DNA of 64,000 nt from Bacteroidota bacterium (GTDB taxonomy: Bacteria; Bacteroidota; Bacteroidia; 2-12-FULL-35-15), in NCBI GenBank assembly GCA_025963715.1, contig JAOQAG010000014.1, positions 30,065 through 94,064 on the forward strand. The letters are read 5' to 3'. The position numbers and the translations under genes were made by a program. Positions 37,350-46,947 of this stretch are shown here, piece by piece. Below the pieces are notes generated by a model. It made no database searches, had not been told where the DNA came from, and saw nothing but the letters and a program-made list of their open reading frames with translations. Positions within the stretch are counted from its first letter, which is position 1. Each line of letters opens with the position of its first letter.

Positions 37350-37487
37350 ATTAAGATTTAGTTAAAATTTGGTTATGTTTCCGGATTAAATGTAAAAAAA
37401 TTAACCGCACAAACTGTTTCCTTTTTTTAATTAGTTTTAAAGAAACTGTTTATGCGGTTAACATATAAATTGCGGTTTTTTACCTGA

Positions 37488-38351
37488 TTATCCTAAGTAG
37501 GTTTTTAGTAATTTACTGCGTGAATTGTGTCGTAATCTGCGGATCGCTTTTTCTTTGATCTGGCGAACACGTTCGCGGGTAAGGTCAAATTTTGCACCGA
37601 TCTCTTCCAGCGTTAAACCGTGGTTGATACCGATCCCGAAAAATAATTTTACCACATCGCGTTCTCTTTCCGTCAAAGTAGAAAGGGAGCGTTCGATCTC
37701 CCGCTGTAATGATTCGTTTAACAAACCGTTATCTGCACGTGGCGAATCGTGGTTTACCAATACATCCAGCAAGCTGTTTTCTTCACCGTTCACAAACGGC
37801 GCATCCATGGATACGTGACGGCCGGAAACACGCATGGTGTCGGCAACTTTATCCTGTGGCAATTCCAGTAATTCGGATAATTCTTCTGCGCTTGGTTCGC
37901 GCTCAAATTCCTGCTCTAATTTGGAAAATGCTTTGTTGATCTTGTTCAGTGAACCAACCTGGTTCAAAGGTAAACGTACGATACGTGATTGTTCTGCTAA
38001 AGCCTGGAGGATGGATTGACGGATCCACCATACTGCGTAAGAAATAAATTTAAAACCACGGGTCTCATCAAAACGTTTTGCTGCTTTGATCAAACCTAAA
38101 TTTCCTTCGTTGATAAGGTCGGGCAAACTCAATCCCTGATTTTGATATTGTTTTGCTACGGATACTACGAAACGTAAATTGGATTTTGTCAATTTCTCTA
38201 ATGCCGCCTGATCTCCCTCTCTGATCTTTTTTGCAAGGATCACTTCTTCATCAGCGTTGATCAATTCTTCCCGTCCGATTTCCTGAAGATATTTATCCAA
38301 AGAAGCACTTTCGCGGTTGGTGATCGATTTGGTTATTTTGAGTTGTCTCAT
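37488..38351 (-). CDS. rpoD: RNA polymerase primary sigma factor (sigma-70/RpoD, Bacteroidota type)
   Basis: 287 residues, without the long region 1.1 and NCR of proteobacterial RpoD. Region 1.2 ([21 protein letters not shown]), 2.2-2.4 ([39 protein letters not shown]), region 3 and region 4.2 ([29 protein letters not shown]) are clear. It recognises the TTTG/TAnnTTTG promoters seen in this window. Own promoter -7 box at 38391-38398. Confidence 0.95.
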   Translation of the reverse strand: MRQLKITKSITNRESASLDKYLQEIGREELINADEEVILAKKIREGDQAALEKLTKSNLRFVVSVAKQYQNQGLSLPDLINEGNLGLIKAAKRFDETRGFKFISYAVWWIRQSILQALAEQSRIVRLPLNQVGSLNKINKAFSKLEQEFEREPSAEELSELLELPQDKVADTMRVSGRHVSMDAPFVNGEENSLLDVLVNHDSPRADNGLLNESLQREIERSLSTLTERERDVVKLFFGIGINHGLTLEEIGAKFDLTRERVRQIKEKAIRRLRHNSRSKLLKTYLG

Positions 38352-38390
38352 TTTATTTAGGAGTATTTAAGGTGATATACTAATCTAGTA

Positions 38391-38398
38391 CAAAGGTA
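38391..38398 (-). promoter_or_regulatory. Promoter -7 box for rpoD
   Basis: Minus strand reads TACCTTTG, an exact TAnnTTTG, with TTG about 21 bp upstream as a -33 element; leader about 33 nt. Confidence 0.6.
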
Positions 38399-38493
38399 CT
38401 TTAAAACTACGTTATGTTACAATTATTTTATGTTAAAAAATATCATGTAACTTATTGACTGTTAGTAACTTATAATATATTAGACCGAGATGT

Positions 38494-38521
38494 AAAAAGC
38501 CTCTGCCAAGAGGCTTTTTTC
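38494..38521 (-). terminator. Intrinsic terminator of degP
   Basis: Stem AAGCCTCT / AGAGGCTT with GCCA loop followed on the minus strand by T-run, 50 bp past the degP stop. Confidence 0.8.
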
Positions 38522-38570
38522 GTCGATCAAACAAAAATAAGCGGGTGATAAATAATTTATGGGGAAAAAA

Positions 38571-40031
38571 TTACATGCCGAAACCGTAGTAAGCCCGCAT
38601 TCCGTTCGGGTATACTCCCTCGATCAGAACGCCGCCTTTTTTGGTTTCCAGAGCTGCTTTAATATCATCCACGGTAGTGATCCGTTTTTTGTCCACGCTG
38701 GTAATGATAAACCCTTCTTTGATGCCTGCGCTCAGCAATTTACCTGCAGTTAATTTATTGACACGCAGCCCGTTCTCGATCCCCAGCTTTTTCATATCGT
38801 CCTGGTTAATGCCTTCAAAAGTGGCACCCAAAGTGGAAACAACTTCCACTTTGGCTTTTTCCACCACATCGGTATTACCGTTCTTGTTTTTAAGGGTTAC
38901 GGCTAATGTTTTTTCCTGGTTGTTGCGTTTTAAGGTCACGTTTACTTTGTTACCCGGACGGAAACGGCTGATCTGTTCCTGTAATTCGGGTACATTGTTC
39001 ACATCCACTTCGCCGATTTTGGTAATCACGTCGCCTTCCTGGATCCCTGCTTCCTCACCTGATCCTCCCGGAGTTAAACCGTTTACATACACCCCTTTGA
39101 TCTCATTGATGTTTTTGTCTTTTGCCAGTTTTGCATCCAAATCGCTGATGCTTACGCCGATGTAGGCACGCTGCACTACGCCAAACTCCAGCAGGTCGGC
39201 CACTACTTTACGCGCCATGTTTACCGGGATCGCAAATGAATATCCGGTATACGAGCCTGTATTGGAGGCAATTGCAGAGTTGATCCCGATCAGCTCGCCT
39301 TTGGTATTTACCAGGGCGCCACCGCTGTTACCGGGATTTACGGCTGCATCCGTTTGTAAATAAGATTCGATCGGGGAAATGCCTTTCGACTGATCATCTC
39401 CTAAAATACCAATGTTACGGGCTTTTGCGCTGATAATTCCGGCTGTAACGGTAGAAGTAAGGTTAAACGGATTTCCGACAGCCAGCACCCATTCGCCTAC
39501 TTTTACATCATCGGAATTACCGTAGGCCATAAAAGGCAGGTTGGTTTCTTTGATTTTCAACAATGCTAAATCAGTGGTAGGGTCTTTCCCGATCACATCG
39601 GCTTCATAGCTGCGTTTGTCATTCAGGGTTACTTCCACTTTGTTGGCGCCATCCACCACGTGATTGTTGGTCACAATGTAACCGTCCTGCGAAATGATCA
39701 CACCAGAACCGGTTGCCATTGGCGCTTCCTGGCGCTGAGGGGAACGCTGTCCGAAAAAATCGCGGAAAGGGTCGTACAAATACTGGTTTTGGCTTTCCAT
39801 CGGGTACGTGGTTTTTACGTGTACCACCGCATGCACGGAAAGGTCGGCGGCAGTAGTAAAATCAATAGCATTTTCCGTGCTGGTGCCCGGCATGTTCACA
39901 TATTTTACCGGGGCATGGTAGCCCAGCATTTCGGCAGATGTTGATTGTTTTTCTTCCAGCAAATGACTAACTCCCAGTGAAGTTAATCCGCCGATACTAG
40001 CAATTGCGAATACACTTAATATCTTTTTCAT
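38571..40031 (-). CDS. degP: Periplasmic serine endoprotease DegP/HtrA (Do family)
   Basis: 486 residues. N-terminal signal or anchor (residues 1-22), then the trypsin-like domain with His124 (NNHVVDGA), Asp154 (TTDLALLKI) and Ser236 (NPGNSGGAL). Two PDZ-like regions follow (YIGVSISDLDAKLAKDKNI ... GGSGEEAGIQEGDVITKIG; ATFEGINQDDMKKLGI ... AGIKEGFIITSVDKKRIT). It degrades or refolds misfolded envelope proteins. Solitary gene with its own terminator. Confidence 0.93.
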   Translation of the reverse strand: MKKILSVFAIASIGGLTSLGVSHLLEEKQSTSAEMLGYHAPVKYVNMPGTSTENAIDFTTAADLSVHAVVHVKTTYPMESQNQYLYDPFRDFFGQRSPQRQEAPMATGSGVIISQDGYIVTNNHVVDGANKVEVTLNDKRSYEADVIGKDPTTDLALLKIKETNLPFMAYGNSDDVKVGEWVLAVGNPFNLTSTVTAGIISAKARNIGILGDDQSKGISPIESYLQTDAAVNPGNSGGALVNTKGELIGINSAIASNTGSYTGYSFAIPVNMARKVVADLLEFGVVQRAYIGVSISDLDAKLAKDKNINEIKGVYVNGLTPGGSGEEAGIQEGDVITKIGEVDVNNVPELQEQISRFRPGNKVNVTLKRNNQEKTLAVTLKNKNGNTDVVEKAKVEVVSTLGATFEGINQDDMKKLGIENGLRVNKLTAGKLLSAGIKEGFIITSVDKKRITTVDDIKAALETKKGGVLIEGVYPNGMRAYYGFGM

Positions 40032-40202
40032 ATTGAATAGTATTTAAATTTTTATTGAATTTTTTAAGGTGCTTATTTAACACAAATTTTATTCCTCTTA
40101 TTGTTGTTAAAACTTTTATTAACAATAATTAACAGCGGTTTGCAAAGGTTGTTTAACTTTACATCCGATTTAATAAAAGTACTAAAATTTTCCAGATTTC
40201 CG

Positions 40203-40913
40203 ATGAGTAATTTTAAAGACAAAGCGCAGGTTTTTGTGATTGGTTTATCAATAGGTTTATTGATTGCCGGCGCTTTTTTTATTCTTAAGCTCGACGATTA
40301 TTTTAAAGAATTAAGCATCTATAAAAAAGTATCCCAAACTTTTTCTTCCCACCCGGATTCGGTTGTTACCGTTATGGAAAAGCCCGATGCAGGAAAGGAA
40401 GTAAAAACGAAAAAAAATAAATCCACGGAGCCGGAACAAAAAGAGGAGATGCAAACAACATCTGCGCAAGCCATGGATGCCGATACGCTGAGCGGCGCCA
40501 AACCTGACTCGCTGTTGCCGTTAATGGCAGGCGGCGACGACTTTGTGGTGCGGAAGGATGAGTTGCTGTCCACAAAAACAATCGAGGTTTTTAATTTAAA
40601 TCCTACCGTAAAATCAACTGCCAAAGATTCATTACTGCAAAAAGTAAGCGGGATAAAAGATGACAAAACTACCGATAAGCAATTTTTTAATGTGGAATTC
40701 TGGGAATCGCCATTACATTATAAAGGATACAAGCTCAGCAAGTACAAAATGGTATTGTACGGTTATGCTTCTGCAGATAATTTAAAACTTTACCGCCTCG
40801 ACGATGTTATATACCTGAAAACGGGAACATTTGTATACCGCTTGGATTATGTAAGTGATTTTAAGCCTTACGAGCGCATTACGGATGAGCAGATCATCAG
40901 CAAACTGAAATAA
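40203..40913 (+). CDS. Single-pass membrane protein upstream of dapF
   Basis: 236 residues from the Met at 40203; the open frame upstream is not protein-like. One transmembrane helix (FVIGLSIGLLIAGAFFILKL) is followed by an extracytoplasmic part with a Lys/Glu-rich linker (KKNKSTEPEQKEEMQTTSAQ), an IEVFNLNPTVKSTAKDSLLQ region and a C-terminal strand-rich domain (FFNVEFWESPLHYKGYKLSKYKM, KLYRLDDVIYLKTGTFVYRLDYVSDFKPYE). Unknown family; 22 bp before dapF, so probably co-transcribed. Confidence 0.7.
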   Translation: MSNFKDKAQVFVIGLSIGLLIAGAFFILKLDDYFKELSIYKKVSQTFSSHPDSVVTVMEKPDAGKEVKTKKNKSTEPEQKEEMQTTSAQAMDADTLSGAKPDSLLPLMAGGDDFVVRKDELLSTKTIEVFNLNPTVKSTAKDSLLQKVSGIKDDKTTDKQFFNVEFWESPLHYKGYKLSKYKMVLYGYASADNLKLYRLDDVIYLKTGTFVYRLDYVSDFKPYERITDEQIISKLK

Positions 40914-40935
40914 TCCCGCATTAATTTAACCACAC

Positions 40936-41718
40936 ATGACTATTTTATTTTCCAAATACGAGGGTACAGGCAATGATTTTATCATTATTGATAACCGCGA
41001 TCTGAAATTTGACCGCAAAAAAAACGAGCTGGTAAAAAAGCTGTGCGACCGCAGGTTTGGAATTGGTGCTGATGGATTAATGCTGTTGCAGAATGTACAG
41101 GGCTATGATTTTGAAATGGTGTATTACAATTCGGATGGAAATGAAAGCAGCATGTGCGGTAATGGCGGCCGTTGCATTGTGGAATTTGCGCGGGCACTGG
41201 GTTTGGTAAAGAAAACTGCTTTTTTCCTGGCATCGGATGGCGAGCATGAAGCGGTTGTGAATACTGGTTTTATAAGCTTAAAAATGAACAACGTGAGCAA
41301 AGTGGAGCTGGGTGCCGATTATTCGTTTTTAAATACGGGATCACCGCATTATGTGGCCTTTGTAAATAACGTGGAAAATTTTGATGTGGCAGGAAAAGGA
41401 AGAGCGATCCGTAATAACGACCGTTTTAAAGCGGAAGGCACGAATGTGAATTTTGTTGAAAAAAAATACAACGATTTGTTTGTCCGTACTTATGAGCGCG
41501 GTGTGGAAGGAGAAACATTTTCCTGCGGAACCGGCGTAACGGCTGCGGCATTGGTGGCAGCGTTAAAAAGTGTTTCGACTACCGAAAGCTTTTGCGATAT
41601 TAAAACACTGGGTGGAAATTTAAAAGTAAAATTTACGAAACATCCTGACAACTCATTTACTGATATCTGGCTGGAAGGCCCGGCAACCTTTGTTTTTAAA
41701 GGAGAGATCACTATTTAA
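40936..41718 (+). CDS. dapF: Diaminopimelate epimerase
   Basis: 260 residues. It interconverts LL- and meso-diaminopimelate for lysine and peptidoglycan. The two catalytic cysteines lie in [16 protein letters not shown] and [30 protein letters not shown] and [12 protein letters not shown] are also family blocks. Followed by two small genes on the same strand. Confidence 0.96.
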   Translation: MTILFSKYEGTGNDFIIIDNRDLKFDRKKNELVKKLCDRRFGIGADGLMLLQNVQGYDFEMVYYNSDGNESSMCGNGGRCIVEFARALGLVKKTAFFLASDGEHEAVVNTGFISLKMNNVSKVELGADYSFLNTGSPHYVAFVNNVENFDVAGKGRAIRNNDRFKAEGTNVNFVEKKYNDLFVRTYERGVEGETFSCGTGVTAAALVAALKSVSTTESFCDIKTLGGNLKVKFTKHPDNSFTDIWLEGPATFVFKGEITI

Positions 41719-41814
41719 ATCAAAGCCACAGCCCCGATAGCTATCGGGACACAGATTTTAAAATATGAAATTTTTATTTCACAGATTAAAACATGATGTG
41801 AATATTATTTATAA

Positions 41815-42390
41815 ATGCAATCGATATCACCATATACTATAACTATCAATGAACCGTTCGGTGAAGAAAAACTGCTGGACGGAATGTACATTGTTATTGT
41901 TCATGCATCCCGGATTCCCCCGCACATTGGGATCATTGCGGATCAGGCGTATCATTCGCTGAGTATAAAAGGGCAGGAGCTGAATGTGCCGGTGGCTGCA
42001 TTTATAAGGAATACAACATTGCGGAAGATCCCGTGCTTGTTTATCAGGATAAACGCTCACCCGGTGTATGACGCTGCACATTTAAAAGCGCATTTTATTT
42101 CCAGCGTGCAGCAATTTTCAAAAGTAGCTGTAGGTAGCGCCACTTGCCTGAGCCCTGTGAAATTATTTTTTGAGGAAACGTACAAGCTGAACTTACAGGA
42201 GGTGCATTCTATTTTTGAATTAATCCCCAAACTGGAAGCGGAAGGATTGATAGGCGCAACGTCGTCGTTATTCATTCCCGGCGAACGGTTTCAGCTGCCA
42301 ACATACAGTATGGAGGAGATCAACAAAGGCATCGCGCAAGCGGAGAAGGAAGCAAAAGCCATTACCAAAGCCACAACGAAATTAAATTAG
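41815..42390 (+). CDS. Conserved protein of unknown function
   Basis: 191 residues, no signal peptide or membrane segment. Blocks such as GMYIVIVHASRIPPHIGIIAD, YHSLSIKGQELNVPVAAFIRNT, IPCLFIRINAHPVYDA and VGSATCLSPVKLFFEETYKL suggest a small cytoplasmic enzyme; the conserved Cys in TCLSPVK and the His in RIPPHIG may be active-site residues, though this is a guess. The end is Lys/Glu-rich helical. Followed 23 bp later by a GNAT gene. Confidence 0.72.
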   Translation: MQSISPYTITINEPFGEEKLLDGMYIVIVHASRIPPHIGIIADQAYHSLSIKGQELNVPVAAFIRNTTLRKIPCLFIRINAHPVYDAAHLKAHFISSVQQFSKVAVGSATCLSPVKLFFEETYKLNLQEVHSIFELIPKLEAEGLIGATSSLFIPGERFQLPTYSMEEINKGIAQAEKEAKAITKATTKLN

Positions 42391-42413
42391 TTGGGTAAAT
42401 CAATACATACATC

Positions 42414-42947
42414 ATGAAGCTAAAAAGTGAATTTATTACGCTCAGGGCGATCGAACCTGCGGATATCGATGTGCTGTATAACTGGGAAAATGATACGGAC
42501 AACTGGAAAGTGAGCAGCACGCAAACGCCGTTTTCGCGCTTTGTGCTGGAGCAATACATTACCAGTGCACATGAAGATCTTTATACGGCCAAACAATTAC
42601 GGCTGATGATCGATACAATTGTTCCGGCAGGAGAAGAAGTTCGCGCTGTAGGAAGTATTGATTTATTTGATTTTGACCCCAACCATTTGCGGGTTGGTAT
42701 TGGTATTTTGATCGCGGATAAAAGCGACCGTAAAAAAGGATATGCTTCGGAAACTTTGAAATTACTGGTGGAATATTGTTTTACTTCCCTGAATTTAAAA
42801 CAGGTCTATTGTAATATTACCATTGATAATGAACCGAGTATTTTGTTGTTCCAGAAACATGGTTTCCAGATCACGGGGATTAAAAAGCAATGGATCCGGG
42901 ATGGCGCTGTGTTTAAGGATGAGTTGCTGTTGCAAAGGATCCGGTAA
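42414..42947 (+). CDS. GNAT family N-acetyltransferase (RimJ/RimL/SpeG-like)
   Basis: 177 residues. ITLRAIEPADIDVLYNWENDTDNW is the typical RimJ/RimL entry; the acetyl-CoA site is RVGIGILIADKSDRKKGYASETLKLLVEYCF (the motif A R/Q-x-x-G-x-G/A in the KKGYAS part), and ITIDNEPSILLFQKHGFQITG is motif B. Probably acetylates a protein amino terminus, amino sugar or polyamine; substrate unknown. Confidence 0.85.
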   Translation: MKLKSEFITLRAIEPADIDVLYNWENDTDNWKVSSTQTPFSRFVLEQYITSAHEDLYTAKQLRLMIDTIVPAGEEVRAVGSIDLFDFDPNHLRVGIGILIADKSDRKKGYASETLKLLVEYCFTSLNLKQVYCNITIDNEPSILLFQKHGFQITGIKKQWIRDGAVFKDELLLQRIR

Positions 42948-42996
42948 AAATAGTTCAAAGTTTAAAGTTTGAAAGTTTAAAGTTTGCTGTGTATAT

Positions 42997-43057
42997 GCAG
43001 GCGTTAGGCTCTGCCTGGTGACATTATGTTTGTCACCAGGCAGAGCCTAGCGCCTGC
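42997..43057. repeat. 27-bp inverted repeat (GCAGGCG...CGCCTGC)
   Basis: Arms 42997-43023 and 43031-43057 pair with one mismatch (GCAGGCGTTAGGCTCTGCCT and its complement) around a TTATGTT loop. A related single arm is at about 55679-55705 (GGAGCCTAGCGCC). Confidence 0.75.
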
Positions 43058-43230
43058 GATCACTTAGTTTAAAGTTTACTGTGTGTCAGGCATTCATTTG
43101 AGATTTCGTGCAAGCGAAATATAACCTTTGCGTTCTCCAATACACAGCAATCACCCAACCTCTGCGAACTCTGCGCCTCTGCGAGAAATAAATACAGTGG
43201 CTTTTATTTATGGTGTTTTGATTTTCTATT

Positions 43231-43495
43231 AAGCCGACTTACTAACCGCTGATCTACCCCATCAAGGGACAAAAGAGCCCTTGAAGGGGATGCTCCGAAT
43301 GTTGATTTCGTTTTGATTTTACTTAATCAAGCCGACGTTCTCACCGCTGATCTACCCCTGTCAGGGACAAAAAAGCCCTTGAAAGGGGGCGCTCCAAAAT
43401 TTTAATCCGTTGTAACTTTATTTATTAAAGCCGACGTGCTAACCGCTGATCTACCCCTGTCAGGGACAAAAAGCCCTGACAGGAGCGCCCCGGTT
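43231..43495 (+). repeat. Tandem array, 98-99 bp period, 2.7 copies
   Basis: Units start AAGCCGAC at 43231, 43329 and 43428. Each has about 62 conserved bases: the common core ACCGCTGATCTACCCC, a palindrome (TGTCAGGGACAAAAAAGCCC or ATCAAGGGA...CCCTTGA), GCGCTCC, and then a less conserved AT-rich linker of about 35 bp. The last unit is cut short after its palindrome. Confidence 0.75.
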
Positions 43496-43572
43496 TTTTA
43501 TTCCACACAGATTAGTTATTCGTTAAAATTCGTTATTCGTTGTTACCGTTATCTGTACCCGATTTTTTCTGT

Positions 43573-43580
43573 TAAATTTG
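43573..43580 (+). promoter_or_regulatory. Promoter -7 box for multihaem cytochrome
   Basis: TAAATTTG, exact TAnnTTTG, 18 bp before the ATG at 43598. Confidence 0.5.
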
Positions 43581-43597
43581 TATTCCTGTACTTGAAT

Positions 43598-45622
43598 ATG
43601 AAATTTTCCATCCGCACATTTATTTTGTTTTTTGCATTTTCAGTGATCGTACTGTTGATGACTTTTTGCGGACCGGATCAAACACCGCCGCCGGTGGCTG
43701 TAAAACCCGCTGATCCTTACCTTAATCATAGTGATACTGCTCATTACGTGGGAATGCACCAATGCATGCTTTGCCACCAGAATATTTACAACACCTTTAT
43801 TGAAACAGGCATGGGTAAAAGTTTTGACCTGGCAACAAAACACAAAAGCTCTGCAAAGTTTGACAAGAATACGGTGATCTACGATAAATATTCTGATTTT
43901 TATTATCATCCGTTCTGGGACAAAGACAGTCTGAAATTTATGGAATTCCGGATGAAAGGAAAAGATACTATTTTCAAACGCATTGAAAAGGTTGATTATA
44001 TTGTAGGTTCCGGGCAGCATACCAATTCGCACATACAAAGTGTGAACGGCTATTTGAACCAGATGCCGATGACTTTTTACACGCAAAAACAACAATGGGA
44101 TTTACCGCCTGGATTTGAACATGGCTTTAATACACGCTTTGCGCGGAAGATAGGATTGGAGTGCATGAGCTGCCACAATACATTACCCGGATTTGTGGAA
44201 GGATCTGAAAATAAATTTACAAGCGTACCCGAAGGTGTGAGCTGTGAGCGTTGTCACGGACCGGGTAGTGTTCACGTGCAGCAGCGCTCCACGGGATCAA
44301 AAATTGATACCTCCAAATACATTGATTACTCGATCGTGAATCCGGGTAAGTTGCCGATCGACCTGCAGTTTGATGTTTGTCAGCGCTGCCATTTGCAGGG
44401 AAATACAGTATTGAAAGAAGGAAAATCATTTTTTGATTTCCGTCCGGGTATGAAATTATCGGATTACATGACCACGTTTTTGCCGCGTTATAAAAATGCG
44501 GACGATCAGTTCATCATGGCTTCGCACGCTGATCGTTTGAAACAAAGTAAATGCTTTATCAATAGTTTTAAACCCGAAACGGATTCGACTTCATTGCGTC
44601 CGTATAAAAATTCACTGACCTGCGTTACCTGTCACAATCCTCACGTAAGTGTGCGTGTAACGGGCAAGGAAGTGTTTAACAACGCCTGCAAAAATTGTCA
44701 TAATACTACTACGCACAACGAGTTGTGTTCCGAGAAAGAAAGTGTACGCGCTGCAGTGCAGGATAATTGCGTGGGTTGCCACATGCCGCGTTCGGGCTCT
44801 ATTGATATCCCGCACGTGACGGTACATGACCATTTCATCCGCAAACCGATGAAAAAAGAGGAAGTACAAAAAGTGAAAGAATTTATCGGTTTGGCAGCGA
44901 TCAATGAAAAACATCCGGACAATAAAATTATGGCACGGGCGTACATTCAGCAATACGATAAGTTTGAGTATAACCCTGTGTTCCTTGATTCTGCTAAGAA
45001 ATACCTGGGCGATAAAACGGCGGATGACGTAAAAGAAAATTTAGAAGACCTGGTGCATTTGTATTTTATAAAACAGGATTATGCACGGATCCTGAGTTAT
45101 GTAAATCAAACCGGGAAGGATGAATTACTGAACCGTGTGCTGATAAAAAAATCGTGGAGTAATGATAATGCATGGACGCTATACCGCATTGGGGAAGCGT
45201 ATTACAACACACAAGACATTGCGGATGCTTATTTATTTTATAAAAAAGCGGACGAACTGGCGCCGTATAATCCCGAATTTAAAAACAAGCTGGGCGCATC
45301 CTTAATGGCGCAAAATAAAGTTACGGAAGCCATGGCGGTTTTTGAAGCGACTTTAAATGAGAACCCTAAATTTGTTCCTGCACTTACTAATTTAGGATAT
45401 GCGTATTTAGTTTCCGGTAATCCTGATCAGGCGAACGTATTTTATAAACGTGGATTGGCCTTGGATCCGGATTATGAGCCATTGCTGATGAATGTAGCGG
45501 GATTGTATGCGTATCAGAAAAACTATGCAGCAGCGCGTGAAATGATCGGCAGGGTTTTGAAAAAAAATCCGAAGAATGAGCAGGCGAAGCAGGCGTTTGA
45601 GCAATTAAAAGGACTGAATTAA
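43598..45622 (+). CDS. Multihaem c-type cytochrome lipoprotein with C-terminal TPRs
   Basis: 674 residues from the Met at 43598; 54 codons of open frame before it are repeat DNA. Signal peptide with lipobox LMTFCGPD. Seven CxxCH haem sites occur: HQCMLCH, LECMSCH, VSCERCH, DVCQRCH, LTCVTCH, NACKNCH, DNCVGCH. The last 200 residues are tetratricopeptide repeats (TLYRIGEAYYNTQDIADAYLFYKKADELAPYN, and following blocks). The combination resembles c554/NrfA-like doubled-CXXCH proteins with TPRs in Bacteroidota; it likely passes electrons outside the inner membrane, with TPRs binding a partner. No other redox genes flank it. Confidence 0.88.
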   Translation: MKFSIRTFILFFAFSVIVLLMTFCGPDQTPPPVAVKPADPYLNHSDTAHYVGMHQCMLCHQNIYNTFIETGMGKSFDLATKHKSSAKFDKNTVIYDKYSDFYYHPFWDKDSLKFMEFRMKGKDTIFKRIEKVDYIVGSGQHTNSHIQSVNGYLNQMPMTFYTQKQQWDLPPGFEHGFNTRFARKIGLECMSCHNTLPGFVEGSENKFTSVPEGVSCERCHGPGSVHVQQRSTGSKIDTSKYIDYSIVNPGKLPIDLQFDVCQRCHLQGNTVLKEGKSFFDFRPGMKLSDYMTTFLPRYKNADDQFIMASHADRLKQSKCFINSFKPETDSTSLRPYKNSLTCVTCHNPHVSVRVTGKEVFNNACKNCHNTTTHNELCSEKESVRAAVQDNCVGCHMPRSGSIDIPHVTVHDHFIRKPMKKEEVQKVKEFIGLAAINEKHPDNKIMARAYIQQYDKFEYNPVFLDSAKKYLGDKTADDVKENLEDLVHLYFIKQDYARILSYVNQTGKDELLNRVLIKKSWSNDNAWTLYRIGEAYYNTQDIADAYLFYKKADELAPYNPEFKNKLGASLMAQNKVTEAMAVFEATLNENPKFVPALTNLGYAYLVSGNPDQANVFYKRGLALDPDYEPLLMNVAGLYAYQKNYAAAREMIGRVLKKNPKNEQAKQAFEQLKGLN

Positions 45623-45653
45623 TGATTGCTGAATAAACAGCACAAAATCAATT

Positions 45654-46712
45654 ATGGCAAAAAAACAGAAATCTTCTTTATTAAAAAAAATCATCGTTGC
45701 GCTATTGATCATTATTGTTATAGTTGGCGGCGCTGGCGGATACTGGGCATATAAAAATCTGTACCAGTCGAACGTGGACCTGGGCGATAAAAAATCACAG
45801 ATGATCTACATTCCCACCGGTTCGAAATTTGAAGATGTGCTGCGTATTTTAGGGGAAAATAATTTGTTGAAAGACCGTACATCGTTTGAATGGCTTTCTG
45901 AAAAGAAAAAATATAAAGGCGCTGTAAAGCCTGGAAAATACCGGATCCTGGCAAACATGAGCAACAATGCGCTGGTGAATTTATTGCGTGCCGGGATCCA
46001 GGAACCGGTAGAAATTAATTTCAACGGGCTGCATTCGCTGGATCAGCTGATGCTGCGCGTGGGAAGAAGAATTGAAGCGGATTCTACCGATCTGCTGAAT
46101 GCCGTTCATGACAATGCATACATGAGCAAATATGGTTTTAACGAAGACAATATTCAGGCCTTGTTTATTCCGGATACCTATGAGTTTTACTGGAACACTT
46201 CCGTAGATGAGTTTTTTGACCGGATGGCAAAAGAGTACAAAACATATTGGACGGATGCACGCAAACAAAAAGCGAAAGCGATCGGTTATTCACAAACGGA
46301 TGTAACCATTTTAGCATCCATTGTGCAAGGCGAGCAATGCTGTGATAATGAGGAGAAAAAAACAATTGCGGGATTATACATTAATCGTTTAAAACAGGAA
46401 ATGCCGCTGCAATCGGATCCGACAGTGATCTTTGCCATCGGCGATTTTACGATCCAGCGGGTTTCACTGGAGCAAACGAGAGTTCAGTCGCCGTACAATA
46501 CCTATATGAAAAAAGGATTGCCTCCCGGACCGATCGGTTTTGCACAGCAATCTTCCATTGATGCGGTATTGAATTATCAGAAAAGCGATTACATCTACAT
46601 GTGTGCAAAGGAAGATCTTTCGGGAAAACATTATTTTGCAAAAACGTACGAGCAGCACCAGGTGTATGCGAAGAAATACAGGGATGCGCTGAACGCGCGG
46701 AATATCCATTAA
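45654..46712 (+). CDS. mltG: Endolytic murein transglycosylase MltG
   Basis: 352 residues. N-terminal transmembrane helix (IIVALLIIIVIVGGAGGYWAY), then a LysM-like region (IYIPTGSKFEDVLRILGENNLLKD) and the YceG catalytic domain: FIPDTYEFYWNTSVDEFFDRM, VTILASIVQGEQ (catalytic Glu), IAGLYINRLKQEMPLQSDPTVIFAIGD, SPYNTYMKKGLPPGPIGFA. It cuts nascent glycan strands at the membrane. It follows the cytochrome by 31 bp on the same strand. Confidence 0.95.
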   Translation: MAKKQKSSLLKKIIVALLIIIVIVGGAGGYWAYKNLYQSNVDLGDKKSQMIYIPTGSKFEDVLRILGENNLLKDRTSFEWLSEKKKYKGAVKPGKYRILANMSNNALVNLLRAGIQEPVEINFNGLHSLDQLMLRVGRRIEADSTDLLNAVHDNAYMSKYGFNEDNIQALFIPDTYEFYWNTSVDEFFDRMAKEYKTYWTDARKQKAKAIGYSQTDVTILASIVQGEQCCDNEEKKTIAGLYINRLKQEMPLQSDPTVIFAIGDFTIQRVSLEQTRVQSPYNTYMKKGLPPGPIGFAQQSSIDAVLNYQKSDYIYMCAKEDLSGKHYFAKTYEQHQVYAKKYRDALNARNIH

Positions 46713-46947
46713 ATACGGATAACGAACAGGAACGAATATTACGAATCTGTGTGATACGGATAACGTTCACCTGAACGATTCGGGCAGGAACAGGAACATT
46801 CTTCGACAAGCTCAGGATAACGCAGATCTGTGTTTTCTTCTTTTTCGTACTCCCTGCGGATCGGGAGATCATTATTTAAAAATATTCGTACAAGATTTTA
46901 CAGCTTAAAATGCTAATTTTATAAAAAATCCATATCTTATATAGTAC

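Larger units (their letters stand above)
42948..43597. other. 650-bp non-coding gap dominated by repeats
   Basis: No gene seen. It holds AAAGTTTAAAGTTTGCTGTG repeats (42956-42990, 43068-43088), the 27-bp inverted repeat, TCTGCGAACTCTGCGCCTCTGCG runs near 43160-43190, the 98-bp tandem array (43231-43495) and GTTATTCGTT repeats leading to the cytochrome promoter. Confidence 0.65.

Noticed and set aside
43231..43495. CRISPR-like direct repeats with spacers
   Set aside because: Repeat unit is about 62 bp, the linkers resemble each other, only three units exist and no cas genes are nearby.
43436..43597. Upstream extension of the cytochrome frame
   Set aside because: It translates tandem-repeat DNA, and the Met at 43598 starts a standard lipoprotein signal just after a promoter box.
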